A DNA stretch of 64,000 nucleotides from Bettongia penicillata ogilbyi (lineage: Eukaryota > Chordata > Mammalia > Diprotodontia > Potoroidae). The stretch is from positions 8,473,378 through 8,537,377 of the forward strand of contig JAJHZJ010000061.1 in NCBI GenBank assembly GCA_023548195.1, given 5' to 3'. Positions within the stretch are counted from its first letter, which is position 1; each line of letters starts with the position of its first letter. Shown here one piece after another: positions 51,613 to 61,749 of the stretch. A program made the position numbers and the translations under genes. The notes beneath the pieces were generated by a model. That model ran no database searches and was not told the origin of the DNA. It saw only the letters and a program-made list of their open reading frames with translations.

Positions 51613-52478
51613 ACATACAGAGACAGAGAGCACAGAGTGAATTGAATAGGATGGGACCATATCTTAAAAGAAATTAAGGTAAATGGTGAGAGAGAAATGT
51701 AGTGGGAGGAGAGAAAGTGAAATGGAATGGGGTAAATTATATCTCATTCAAGAGGCAAGCAGGAGACTTTTTAGTGGAGGGAAAAAGAGGAGAGCTGAGA
51801 AAAAAACAAGAAGTTTACCCTCATCACATTTGACTAAAGGAAGGAATAAAATGCACACTCATTTTGGTATGAAAACCTATCTTACAATACAGGAAAGTGG
51901 GGGAGAAGGAGATAAGCAAGGGGGAGGGGATGATGGAAGGGAGGGCAATGGGAGGAGGGAGCAATTTGAAGTCAACACTAGGGGAGGGACAGGATCAAAA
52001 GACAGAATAGAAACAATGGGGGGGCAGGATAGGATGGAGGGAAATACAGTTAGTCTTACACAACACGACTATTATGGAAGTCATTTGCAAAACTACACAG
52101 ATAGGGCCTATATTGAATTGCCTGCCTTCCCAAAGGGAATGGGTGGGGAGGGAGGGATGGGGAGAATTTGGAACTCAAAGTTTTAGGAACAACTGTTTAG
52201 TATTGTTGTTACTACTAGGAAATAAGAAATACAGTTAATGGGGAATAGAAAGTCATCTGGCCCTACAGGACAAAAGAGAAGATGGGGACAAAAAAAGGGA
52301 GGAATGATAGAAGAGAAGGCAGATTGGTGATAGGGAAAATCAGAATGCTGGGTGTATTGGGGTGGGGGGAGGGGATAAGTGGGGAGAAAATTTGGAACCC
52401 CAAATTTTGTGAAAATGAATGTAAAAAGTTAAATAAATAAATTTATATTAAAAAAAAAAGAAAAGAAAATGAAGGACA

Positions 52479-52500
52479 AACACCACAAGAAGGAGTCTCT
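52479..52500 (-). repeat. Family A SINE, right end beyond HAL1
   Basis: 'aacaccacaaga' follows the right TSD and completes the SINE end broken at 49,689. Confidence 0.6.
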
Positions 52501-52504
52501 AGAT

Positions 52505-52732
52505 AGAAAAGTCATTGTGTAAGTCAATTATGTTGGGAAATTCTCAAAAAAAACAAAGAGATGAGAAAGAAGGATACCTTGGGAGAAGGGGAAGGGAGAG
52601 GAAGAATGAGGAAAATTATCTCACATAAAAAAGCTACACAAGGAAGGACTTTTACAGTGGAAAGGAACATGGAAGGGATGATGGGCTGCACTTGAACATC
52701 ACTCTCACTGGAATTTGTCAAAAAAAGAGAAG

Positions 52733-52803
<71 letters not shown>

Positions 52804-52865
52804 CCTCAGTTGGGTATAGAAATCTATCTTAGCCAAAAAAAAGTTAATATATTTGTTTTTAGGAG
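52505..52865 (+). mobile_element. Older L1/HAL1-like element: inter-ORF spacer
   Basis: 'gaggaaaattatctcacata', 'acatcactctcactggaatt' and 'ctcagttgggtatagaaatc' resemble the spacer at 22,560-22,755. By position it continues the element at 48,110-49,562. Confidence 0.6.
52735..52803 (+). repeat. (TC)n-(TA)n-(CA)n compound microsatellite
   Basis: Three dinucleotide runs follow each other without spacers. Confidence 0.95.
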
Positions 52866-52880
52866 AATGCTCCTCTCATT

Positions 52881-53107
52881 GGGCAGCTAGGTAGAGAAGT
52901 GGATAGAATGCTGGGTCTGAAGTCAAGATCTCAGTTGAAATCCAGACTCAGTTGTGTGGCCCTGGGAAGTCACTTAATCTCTGTCTGCTTCAGTTTCCTT
53001 AACTGTGAAATGCGAAAAATAATAGTACCTATCTCTTGGGGTTGTTGTGAGGATGACATCAGACAATATTTGTAAAGCACTTAGCACAATGTTAGCCCAT
53101 AGTAGGA
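52881..53107 (+). repeat. MIR/MAR1 CORE-SINE
   Basis: 'gggcagctaggtagagaagt', 'tgtgtggccctgggaagtca', 'ctgcttcagtttccttaact' and 'gacaatatttgtaaagcact' in order. Confidence 0.85.
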
Positions 53108-53169
53108 ACTTCTTTCCTCATATAAAAAGTTTTCCCTCTTTAATGACTTAATTAATTTATGAAATATAT

Positions 53170-53432
53170 GGCTTTGTGATTTAGTTACTTTGATCAGTAT
53201 AAAAGAACTATGATGAAAAACATTATCTATCCCCAGGGGAAAAAAAAACCAATAAACTCTGGGTACAGAGCAAAAGACTTTTTTTGCTTTATTTTACTTT
53301 TCTTCTGTAACATGGCTAAAGTGAAAATATGTTTTGCATGACTTCATATGTATAGTAGGTATCATATTTCTTGCCTTCTCAATGGTGGTGGAGGGAGAGA
53401 ATTTGGAACAGAAAAAAAAAAGGAAGTATATG
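53170..53432 (+). mobile_element. L1 3' UTR
   Basis: 'gatcagtataaaagaactat', 'aacatggctaaagtgaaaat', 'atgttttgcatgacttcata' and 'gagggagagaatttggaaca' match the L1 3' UTR. It may be the 3' end of the element at 48,110, which would then lack ORF2. Confidence 0.75.
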
Positions 53433-53444
53433 ACTTTGTACAAT

Positions 53445-54005
53445 CAAAAAGTCTAGATTTCTTGGTATACAAATACATATTGTGTTGTGGTATTTTATGG
53501 GCATTCAAAGTTGGAACTGTTGGGGGCTTTATTTCTAGCACACTATATGAGCTTATTTTGCCTGAAGAGTGTTATTTCCTGATAATTGCCCATTACCAAT
53601 TACTTTCCCTTCTAATCTGCTGCCAGATGTGCCCCACTATTTTAGGGACAAAACTGATGTTGGAGGGTGGAGCTCCAACTTTTAAAATGGGAGTGGAGAA
53701 GATGAGTACTTTCGGAGGCACCTTTTTATCTGGGAGTGGAGTTTGGTAAATAATTGGTACAGGGCCATAAGGGAGGATTGAGTGTGGAAAAGATAGCCTG
53801 ATATCAGAAGCAAGTAAGTAAGACCAACCCTAGGCAAAACAGTGAAGAAGGGAAAGTCATTTTTGTCAGCCTCTTCTTGGCATCCCCTTTTCCAGGCCTC
53901 CAGTGTTTTCACCATATTCCATCAAGGTTACCTGAGGGCTTTCATTGAATGTGAACTTAACATAAGCTTACGTTGTGATGTAGGTGCATGAAAAAAAAAA
54001 GTAGA
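53445..54005. other. Unassigned sequence
   Basis: No family recognised. A 133-codon plus-strand frame at 53,348-53,749 starts inside the L1 3' UTR and has no recognisable domain. Confidence 0.4.
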
Positions 54006-54009
54006 ACAA

Positions 54010-54440
54010 AAACCTAATGTACTCAGGCTCAGAGTGGTGTAGGGAAGAATCTCACATTACTATGGACTACATCTGGGCTACAGAAGTCAGGTCTTGGCAC
54101 AAGAATTAAATTTAATCAAATTAAAGAAATATTGGTGAACTGGAGCTTACAAGTAAACCTGAAGGCTGAAAGGTTTAGAGATCTTGTCATTGGAGGAAGA
54201 CATGAAGGAACTAGACAGTACTTATGGAAGGCAGATTTTGTCTTGATATAAGACAGAGCAATTCCAAAATAAAATGGACAGTTTTGTGAGATAGTGAGCT
54301 ATAACTAGAGTTATCCAAGTAGAAGATAGATGACCACCTGTCAGGATACTATAGAAGGGAATCCTGTTTATTTTATTTGGGGAGGAGGGAAGATTGGATT
54401 AAATTATCTAAGTCTTCTGCCAACTCTACAACATGACTGC
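54010..54440 (+). mobile_element. L3/CR1 LINE 3' relic
   Basis: 'gatgaccacctgtcaggata' then 'ctatagaagggaatcctgtt', with 'aactagagttatccaagtag', are the L3/CR1 3' signature. The left part is more decayed. Confidence 0.7.
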
Positions 54441-54463
54441 TCCTTTGTAAGGTAATATGAGGG
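54441..54463 (-). mobile_element. RTE fragment, left side of SINE
   Basis: 'ctcctttgtaaggtaatat' matches 'cctttataaggcaatatt' of the RTE relic at 42,590. The RTE resumes at 54,703. Confidence 0.5.
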
Positions 54464-54702
54464 CAGCTAGGTGGTACAGTGGATAGAGCATGGGGCTTAG
54501 AATCAGGAAGAGTCATCATGCATTCAAAGGTGGCCTCAGACACTTACTAGCTATGTGGCCCTAGGCAAGTCACTTAACCCTATTTTCCTCATCTGTAAAG
54601 TGAGCTGGAGAAACACATGGCCAACCACTTCAGTATCTCTGCCAAGAAAATCCCAAATGGTGTCAAGAAGAGTCAGGTCCGGCTGAAACGACTGAACAAC
54701 AG
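54464..54702 (+). repeat. WSINE/MAR1 CORE-SINE inserted in RTE
   Basis: 'gggcagctaggtggtacagt' head, core 'gccctaggcaagtcacttaa', tail 'gtcaagaagagtcaggtccg' and 'gactgaacaaca'. AGGTAATAT on the left and AGGCAATAT on the right are a probable TSD. Confidence 0.88.
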
Positions 54703-54830
54703 CGAGGCAATATTATTTATAATCTTCCACTGCCACTTTCTGTGAGATTTTACAAATAAATTCCTATTCTAGCCCAGTATTTCTCTTGGCTGAAATCTCT
54801 CAACTATTTACAAGAAACTACAACATTATA
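54703..54830 (-). mobile_element. RTE-clade LINE relic fragment
   Basis: 'ggcaatattatttataatct', 'tgtgagattttacaaataaa' and 'tttctcttggctgaaatctc' parallel 42,597-42,695 of the larger RTE relic. Confidence 0.65.
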
Positions 54831-54834
54831 TATC

Positions 54835-55980
54835 TTATGTTATTTTCATCGTCTCTCCTCTGGGTTGTCCCTCCCGGTATCCTCCCCCATTTTCCAAACA
54901 GATTTCTTCTCAGGACTGTAACAATTTACACTGTCTTGTTCCACATTCCCTCTCTGCCAGCTGTCCTTTTGGAAATAACTCTGATAAAATAAACCTCACC
55001 AAGATGCTAAAGAATAATAACAATTGAATAGTCCTCACAAGATTCCTGGAAACATTTTTCCCAATAGAATAGCCCTGTAATTGTGGAATTCCAGGCATGA
55101 GGTGGACCATGGAGGAAATATTCTGGGCAGAGGAGCATTTCTGGAGCCCTTCAGATTATACCACTTAGATAACCATATTGTGTGCTTGTATAGGACTTGA
55201 CCTATAAATAAGGAGTTGGAACTCTAGAATGTTGACGTTTCTTCATTTTTTCTTCTTCTCATTTAACTAGTTCTCCTAGTTAGTACTAATACAGTACTTG
55301 CCTTGTGAAGCCCAGAAAAATATAACATTTTAGAAACTCTTCCTCAACATGGGTCTCAGTACTAAGTTATGTTATAACCATTATGTTTTTCAGTTGATGA
55401 GAAAGATGAAAACAGTTAGGTCTCTAGAAGGTGTTTCCAATTTATCTAAAATTCCCTTTTTGACCATTTGCCAGTCCTCTCTCCTTGCATTCCCTTCATC
55501 TATTTTGCCTTTATTCTCCCACACTGGGGAAGAAAAATTTAGGCATTCTTCTTAATTTGGGACTAAAAATTTCACTGCTGTAACCTGAATCACACGATGA
55601 CCTATGACACAACAGACCATGTTCAGTTTGGAAAGTATCTAATAATAATCTTAATTGCTCATGCCCTAATCAAGGATCTCCCTTGAGAATATTAGAATCT
55701 GATCTGTGTCTCTCAAAAGACTAGGAAGTGTCTGAGTCTGGATTTGAACTTTGGTCAGCCTGATGAAAACATTAAACTTGGAGAACAGTTAATTTTTAGC
55801 TTAAAGGTCTTGTATTTAAGCCCATAGGAATTAGGAAAGGCCTCTTCACTGAGTTCCATTTACCTCCCCAGGGATTCTACTCAAGTCCTACAAATTCACA
55901 TTACCAGAGAGTGAAGTCCCTGTATCATGAGTGGAATTTTGGATTGCAAAGCCAGGGCAGCATCCCAACTGATGCTTCTG
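54835..55980. other. Unassigned sequence
   Basis: About 1.1 kb with no clear repeat. A short MIR-like scrap ('aagtgtctgagtctggattt' at 55,727) is the only hint. No credible gene. Confidence 0.4.
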
Positions 55981-55982
55981 TT

Positions 55983-56037
55983 TTCAGCAGCTTAGTGGAT
56001 ACAGGGGATAGAGTTCTGGACCTGGAGTTGAGAAGTT
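55983..56037 (+). repeat. MIR CORE-SINE, left part
   Basis: 'agcagcttagtggatacagg' then 'gagttctggacctggagttg' form the head. It is continued at 56,249. Confidence 0.75.
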
Positions 56038-56248
56038 TGTTATTACTTATTTCTGTAATGTCCAACTCTTTGTGACCCTATTTCCTTGAGGAGATACTGG
56101 AATGAGTCTGCCATTTCCTTCTCCAACTCGTTTACAGATGAGGAAACTGAGACAAATAGGGTTAAATGACTTGCTCAGGGTCACAGGAAAATGAGTCTTC
56201 CTGATTCCAGGACTGGCATTCTTTCCACTGTGCCACCTAACTGCCCAG
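56038..56248 (-). repeat. WSINE/MAR1 CORE-SINE nested in MIR
   Basis: Reverse-strand order from 'gtccaactctttgtgaccct' through 'tttacagatgaggaaactga' to 'tgtgccacctaactgccc'. GAGTTGAGAAG before and GAGTCAAGAAG after form an 11-bp imperfect TSD. Confidence 0.88.
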
Positions 56249-56455
56249 AGTCAAGAAGACTAGGGTCAAATCCAGCCTCAGACACTTCCTGAGTGATCCT
56301 GGGAAGTCACTTAATCTCTCTCGACCTTAGTTTCCCTATCTGTAAAATGGGGATAATAATATCCCTGCTTCTCAAGATTGTCATGAGGATAAAATAAAGC
56401 TAATATTTGTAAAAAAGTGCAATAGAAATGCTAGCTATCATTCTTATTAGCCCCT
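56249..56455 (+). repeat. MIR CORE-SINE, right part
   Basis: 'gggtcaaatccagcctcaga', 'aaaatggggataataatatc', 'gtcatgaggataaaataaag' and 'gaaatgctagctatcattct'. Confidence 0.85.
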
Positions 56456-56459
56456 GGTG

Positions 56460-57645
56460 TTTCAAAATGGTGCCATTGGTTTTACAAAAGCTCTCTTACT
56501 CTAGTCTAGACCCTATCTTTCAAAATAGCCATGCTAATGAGGCACATCTCCCCCATGCTTCCCATCATTCACTAAAAGATGTGGTTCCTTCACTCTAGTA
56601 TGAACATAGCGTCCTATCCTCTTGCCCATTCCTCTTCTATGTGTTGCCTTCCCATGTGGTCCACCAACCCCAAAGCTCCTTGGTGCTTGCTGTTTTTTGC
56701 ACACATGCTTTCACACTTTTAATCCAACTCATATAGAAATAGAATAGTTGCCTCAATTTCCATAAGTACATGCTTAATATAATCTCCATTGAGTAAAAGA
56801 TTTACAGACTCTAAAAAAGTCCAAGTCTTTATGAACAAACTGAACATGTAGTTTATACGTATAGCCATGTTTTACACTATACTCATGGATCTCTAAATTA
56901 GTGAAAACTGGTTTGGCTGGTGTAGCCCCAATCCCTCAGGATACATGTAGGCCAACATAAATAAATCTAGTGAGTGGGCATTATCCCCATCCAGCTTCCC
57001 AAGTCCCTACCCCTCATTCCTCACTTCTTAACAGCGTAGAAAATATTCTTAATTCACCAGTCCCAATTATGTTCACCAATGGATGTCTCCTAGATGTCCT
57101 AAACAGAGCAGTCTCCTACTGGTGCTAACCAGATCTTTGTCTAAAATGCTAAACTTTTGAGTCTTGAAGGTCTCTAGATCTTCAACCAGAGTGTGAAAAT
57201 TGCCGCATGGTTCCATGTCCAGAAGCTGCCTTGCTGTGTTCTGTCTTCACCTCAGGGAAATAAAGGCTACTCCTTGTGGGCATTTGTTTTCCTCCTCTCC
57301 TTCTGAATAGCGATCACGTTTTGTTAACTGCTATCCCTGTGCAGCTCTACTGAGCTTTATCCAAATTCTCCTATACTTCGGTCACAGATCATATAATCCC
57401 TGACAAAGTATACCACATACATATTTTCTGGTACACACTGCGGGACACCACATAATGGAATTACAAACAGTCATCTCTACTAGATGTGTGCTAACAATCC
57501 CCAAAGGCAGTGCCCAGCCTGATCCCAGTAAGTCCTGGAAGCTACATGAGACCATCCTCAGTCATCACCCCAGGACATCATATGTCTTTTGATTAGTGGC
57601 AATTACATCAAGGACCTGTGGTTTCAGAGTGGGAACTCTTCCCCT
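56460..57645. other. Unassigned sequence
   Basis: About 1.2 kb without a recognised repeat or coding signal. A candidate unique segment. Confidence 0.4.
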
Positions 57646-57649
57646 TATC

Positions 57650-58725
57650 AGTCAGATCAGTCAGTCAGCTTTTATTAATTACCTACTATGTGCCAGGCAC
57701 TGTGCTAAGCTCTGGAGATACAAAAAGAGGCAAAAGACAAGGCCTTGCCTTCAAGGAGTTCACAATCTAATGGGAAAGACAACATGCAAACAAAATACAA
57801 TGCAAGTGATAAATAGGATAAATAAGAAATGATTAAAAGAGGGAAAATACCGGAATTAAGAGGGGTTAGGGAAGGCTTCTTTTAGAAGATGGGATTTTAG
57901 TTGGGACTTAAAGGAAGCTAGGAAAGGGAGTAGGTGGAGATGAGGAGGGAGAACATTCCAGGGATGGGGGATAGCCAGAGAAAATGCCCAGAGCTGAAAG
58001 GTAGAGTGTCTTGTTTGTAGAACGGCAGAGAGACCAGTGTCACTGCATCAAACAGTGTAGTGGGGAAAAAGGTATGAGAAGACTGGAAAGGTAGAAGGGG
58101 ATTGATTATGAAGGACTTTGAATGTCAAAAGGGGGATTTTGTGTTTGATCCTGCAGGTGACTGGAAGCCACTGGAGTTAACTGAAGCTGAGATGTGTTAC
58201 TGGGGATGATAAGATCAGACCTACATTTTAGGTAGGTCTGGTGGTTGAATGGAGGACGGATTGGAATGGAGAGACACTTGAAGCAGGCTGACTCACCCAT
58301 GGGCTATTTCAGTAGTCCAGGGAGTGGGATGATGAGGGCCTGTACCAGAGTGGTAGTAGTGTCAAAGGAGGGAAGGAGGCATATTTGAGAAATGCTGCAA
58401 AGATGAAATCAACAGGCCTAGGCAACAGCCTGGATATGGAAGAGAGAGATAGCGAAGAATTCAGGATGACTCCTAGAATGTGAGCCTGAGGGACTTGGGG
58501 GATGGTGTTTCCATCAGTAATCCTGAGATATTGGGGCTGCACCAGCTAAACCAGTAGTATAGAAGCAGCACGACACCAACAAGTAATAGGGAAGGTGGGG
58601 GTAGGGATAAGGGTAGAGTTTAGGGGAAAAGGTAATGGGTTTGGCTTTGGATACACTGAATTTTAAATGTCTAATGGACATCCAGTTGGAGATAATGAGA
58701 TTGGAGTCAACAGATCACTACCCAT
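57650..58725 (-). mobile_element. L2 (LINE-2) 3' kilobase, best preserved copy
   Basis: Reverse complement of L2 from its 3' terminus ('actatgtgccaggcactgtg') through 'agagggaaaataccggaatt', 'gggaaggcttcttttagaag', 'gccactggagttaactgaag', 'tatttcagtagtccagggag' and 'actcctagaatgtgagcctg' to 'tggacatccagttggagata'. The reverse-transcriptase core lies further upstream in L2 and is not included. Confidence 0.9.
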
Positions 58726-58737
58726 CTATAACTCAAT

Positions 58738-58888
58738 AGACAACTCTTGGAGAATTACCTGAAGCTCATAGAGCTTAAGTGACTTAAGTGTCCAAAGTCT
58801 CATAACTGTTAGTGTCAGAAGCAGAATTTAGACCAAGTTCTTCCTGATTCCAAGATATGCCCTAGACCTACTGTACCATGCTGCTTTT
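58738..58888 (-). repeat. MIR CORE-SINE relic
   Basis: 'cttaagtgacttaagtgtcc', 'ttcttcctgattccaagata' and 'cctactgtaccatgctgctt' follow reverse MIR order. Confidence 0.6.
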
Positions 58889-58889
58889 C

Positions 58890-60555
58890 TCTCAGCCTAG
58901 ATACTGGCTGATATGGACACTTATGCTATCATTCACTGTCATTTAGAAATGCTTGGTCTTCTCATCCTCAGGTCTATTTGCCTTTATCCCCAATTCTGAA
59001 CTCATGGATAGCTTAGGCTGAATGGGGCTATCTCTAGTCTTCAGATCTTTAATATAGCCCTTATTCCCTTGGGATATCCAGAGCTGGATTTGCAGGCAGG
59101 AAAGGAATGGTCTCTGGATTTAAATGTTCATCCCTGTCAAGGAAGTAGTCTCCCTTAGGATGGGGCAGTTTGGGCATCTTCTTTCATAGCCCCAAGAATG
59201 TCCCAAATTTTGGTTTCCTCTTCATGTACATTTTGATCTGAATTCTCTTATTATTCATCTATAATTTGTGGACAGGCACTTCATGGGCCTGATACCTTGA
59301 TTCTGCATTGGTCCTAGCATCCTTTTCATCAAGGAACCCAATTTGCTCTACTCTGAGCAACCAGTGGTTCCATTGCACCATCTTTATAGAGCCCTGGTCA
59401 TTCTTTGGAGTTATTTTTTTAGGCTGATAAGCTACCAAGTCTCTCAACTACTTGGTATGAAATTGTTCACCAGTGCACTATCTTGTCCTTAGAGACTGCA
59501 TGAATATATATTTTTGATAGATGTACATAATTAAAAAGTTTGGAGAACACTAGTACAGTGATTTGTCCCTGGTCATTTTGCCTTCTAGAATGCATGATGA
59601 GCATAAGCAAACAAATCACAAGAGAGAAAACTGTGGGTTACGCACTGCCTGTTGTAAATTATGAAGAATTAGAGAACAGTGACGAACACAATAATACAAA
59701 TTCTGTGTAATTCAGGACCTAGGGCCCAACCTTTGGGTTCCCAGTCTTCAGAGTTACACAAAATGACTACTAACGTTTTGACTTGTATTGCTTTAACAGA
59801 GTCTACTCTGAGGAATCTCATAATAGAAGGCATGTTTAAATCACTATAAAAATGGGTAGTAAGGTTCTACTTCTCTTCCTAGCACTGGGAACAATTGGTT
59901 TCTTTCTCTAAGAGTCTCTAAAAAACTCCTTTACAGGAAATTCCATTTTCATGCAATAGCAGTCTGGATTCCCAAACTCTCAAGCTTGGTACTACTCCTG
60001 AGTCAATCCCCAAGACCCTACTCAAGACATCTCTCCTCTTTCTGCCTAGAAGGATAGATTCTGGGTTTACACTGCCAAGAAAATCCTTTCTTTTCTAACT
60101 ATCAGGTAAAGTTCAGGAACAGTATTGACGAGCAACTCTAATTTCAGCCATGTGCCTTTGCTACCAAAGCTACCATTGATGGTCCCTACCCATATATCTG
60201 CTAAACTCTTTGTAGCAAAAGGGGCAGAAGGAAACAGGCAAAAATGAAAGCCAGCAGTCATTTTTTGGCTCCTTAATAGGCCAATTAAAAAGAGTGGCCC
60301 CTCCCAATACTCTCAGTCAAACCCTTCATCTTGGAGAAAATCATCCTCCAAGAGACAGTCAGGGGCAGCTGCAAACCAACTTATTCAGCTTGGGGATATT
60401 CCCAGTCATTGAATCTTAATCATATGTCCTAGCCTCCTCAAAAAAGTCCACCTCTGGTCCACCCTGTACAAGAAGATATAATCCAAATTTCCAGACAAAG
60501 GCTCCCTGTAAACTGATCAGAAAATTCCCCTAACCTGCTCCTTTTATACAGTAAT
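58890..60555. other. Unassigned sequence
   Basis: About 1.7 kb with no clear repeat family. Small open frames at 59,259-59,447 and 60,067-60,261 have no family features. Confidence 0.4.
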
Positions 60556-60559
60556 AACA

Positions 60560-60860
60560 CATGAGAAGAGAACTTCCAGGCCCTTCACAATATGGCCCCT
60601 TCTACCTTTCTAGTCCTCTGGCACTTTACTCTCCTCCACATACTCTACAATGGAACTATACGGCCTTCCTTCCTTTTCCTCACACATGAAAGTCCATTTC
60701 CCAACTCAATACATTTGTGTTGACTATCCTCCATGCCAGGAATGTTTTCCTTTCCTTCTCTCTGACTCTTACTTTCCCTAGATTCCTTCAAGATTCAATT
60801 CAAATTCCACCTTTTTCTATTCCCCCTAATGCTAATGCTTTCCCTGTATAGTACCTCTCA
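60560..60860 (+). mobile_element. L2 (LINE-2) late ORF2 relic
   Basis: 'aggcccttcacaatatggcc', 'ccatgccaggaatgttttcc', 'gattccttcaagattcaatt' and 'caaattccacctttttctat' are collinear with L2. Confidence 0.8.
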
Positions 60861-60899
60861 ATTACATGATGATATAGATATTCATAGAGATATAGATTT

Positions 60900-60935
60900 G
60901 TATGTATGCATGTATGTATGTATCTTACTGGACAT
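60900..60935 (+). repeat. (TATG)n microsatellite
   Basis: Short imperfect run of TATG/CATG units. Confidence 0.85.
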
Positions 60936-60939
60936 AAGC

Positions 60940-61120
60940 TGTCTGCATGCTGGCTCTCCCTTTAGAAGGCCATCTCCTATATAGCTCTTTTCTCAATGCC
61001 TCCTTGTTCTGCCAGCCCATCAACCTAATCTCACTTTCATTTCTTCCCCTTCCCTATTGTTCCTAGAGTTGATAGGATAGAGTTGATATTTAGATAGAGT
61101 TCATTAAATGGATTGTGGAA
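60940..61120. other. Unassigned sequence
   Basis: Perhaps the decayed L2 3' UTR following 60,860. Nothing definite. Confidence 0.35.
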
Positions 61121-61124
61121 AGAG

Positions 61125-61245
61125 TGTCATCATGTCATGTCATCAATTAAAACTTGGGTTCAGTCACTTAATCTCTAGGAGTCTCAACTTCCTTATCTGC
61201 AAAATGGGGGATTATAGTAGTGCCTAGAGAGGCAAGGGGGATGCC
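61125..61245 (+). repeat. MIR CORE-SINE relic
   Basis: 'ttgggttcagtcacttaatc', 'ttccttatctgcaaaatggg' and 'attatagtagtgcctag'. Confidence 0.65.
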
Positions 61246-61454
61246 AGGATGAAATATTGTACATATTGTCAGATGTGGTTACAGTAGTATATCCTTATTA
61301 GTGCTTAATTCTTTTTCTTTGCCTCAGAAAAGGGCTGTCTGGATAGAGAGAGGATTGTGCATTTTGAAACTACCATAATGTAAATACAAAGGGATTTAAT
61401 AGGGTATATTATGATTAAAATAATATTTATTATATATTATATTTATAATAAAAA

Positions 61455-61565
61455 TAATAATAATTGTGCCTACCTTACAAAGGTTGTGAGGATCAAATGA
61501 GGCAATGTATGTAAAGCATTTTGTAAAACTTAAAGCAATCTATAAATGCCAGTTATTGTTAATGT
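61455..61565 (+). repeat. MIR CORE-SINE 3' half
   Basis: 'tgtgaggatcaaatgaggca', 'gtaaagcattttgtaaaact' and 'ctataaatgccagttattgt'. It may be the tail of the MIR at 61,125 separated by an insertion. Confidence 0.7.
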
Positions 61566-61600
61566 CACCACCACCACCACCATCATCATCATTATTATCA
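61566..61600 (+). repeat. (CCA)n-(TCA)n trinucleotide tract
   Basis: Short CCA run passing into ATC/ATT units. Confidence 0.85.
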
Positions 61601-61659
61601 GTTCAATACAGCAGTGTCCTCCATCCTCAATTTGTACTATTGGAATATGTTTACTATGT

Positions 61660-61745
61660 CATAGAAGCATAGATTTAATGTTGCAAGGGACCTTAGAAGC
61701 CACTGGGTTCAATCTCCTCATTTTATAGATGAGAAAACTGAGGGT
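61660..61745 (+). repeat. MIR-related fragment
   Basis: 'gcaagggaccttagaagcca' then 'tcctcattttatagatgaga' and 'aaactgaggg' occur in a common mammalian MIR-related arrangement. Exact family unclear. Confidence 0.5.
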
Positions 61746-61749
61746 TTCT

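Larger units (their letters stand above)
49690..52465 (+). mobile_element. HAL1 (half-L1) retrotransposon, full length with 13-bp TSD
   Basis: The 2,776-bp element runs from 'gggaggagccaagatggcgg' to an A-rich end. Order: CpG-rich 5' region (49,690-50,300), ORF1 (50,309-51,373 open), purine-rich spacer with (CA)n at 51,588, an ATG at 52,034 reading MEGNTVSL that resembles an ORF2 start, then an L1-type 3' end ('tttgtgaaaatgaatgtaaa' with an AAATAAAT run). There is no ORF2 body. The exact TSD and limited divergence from the minus copy suggest a relatively recent insertion. It may be moved by L1 ORF2 protein in trans. Confidence 0.9.
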
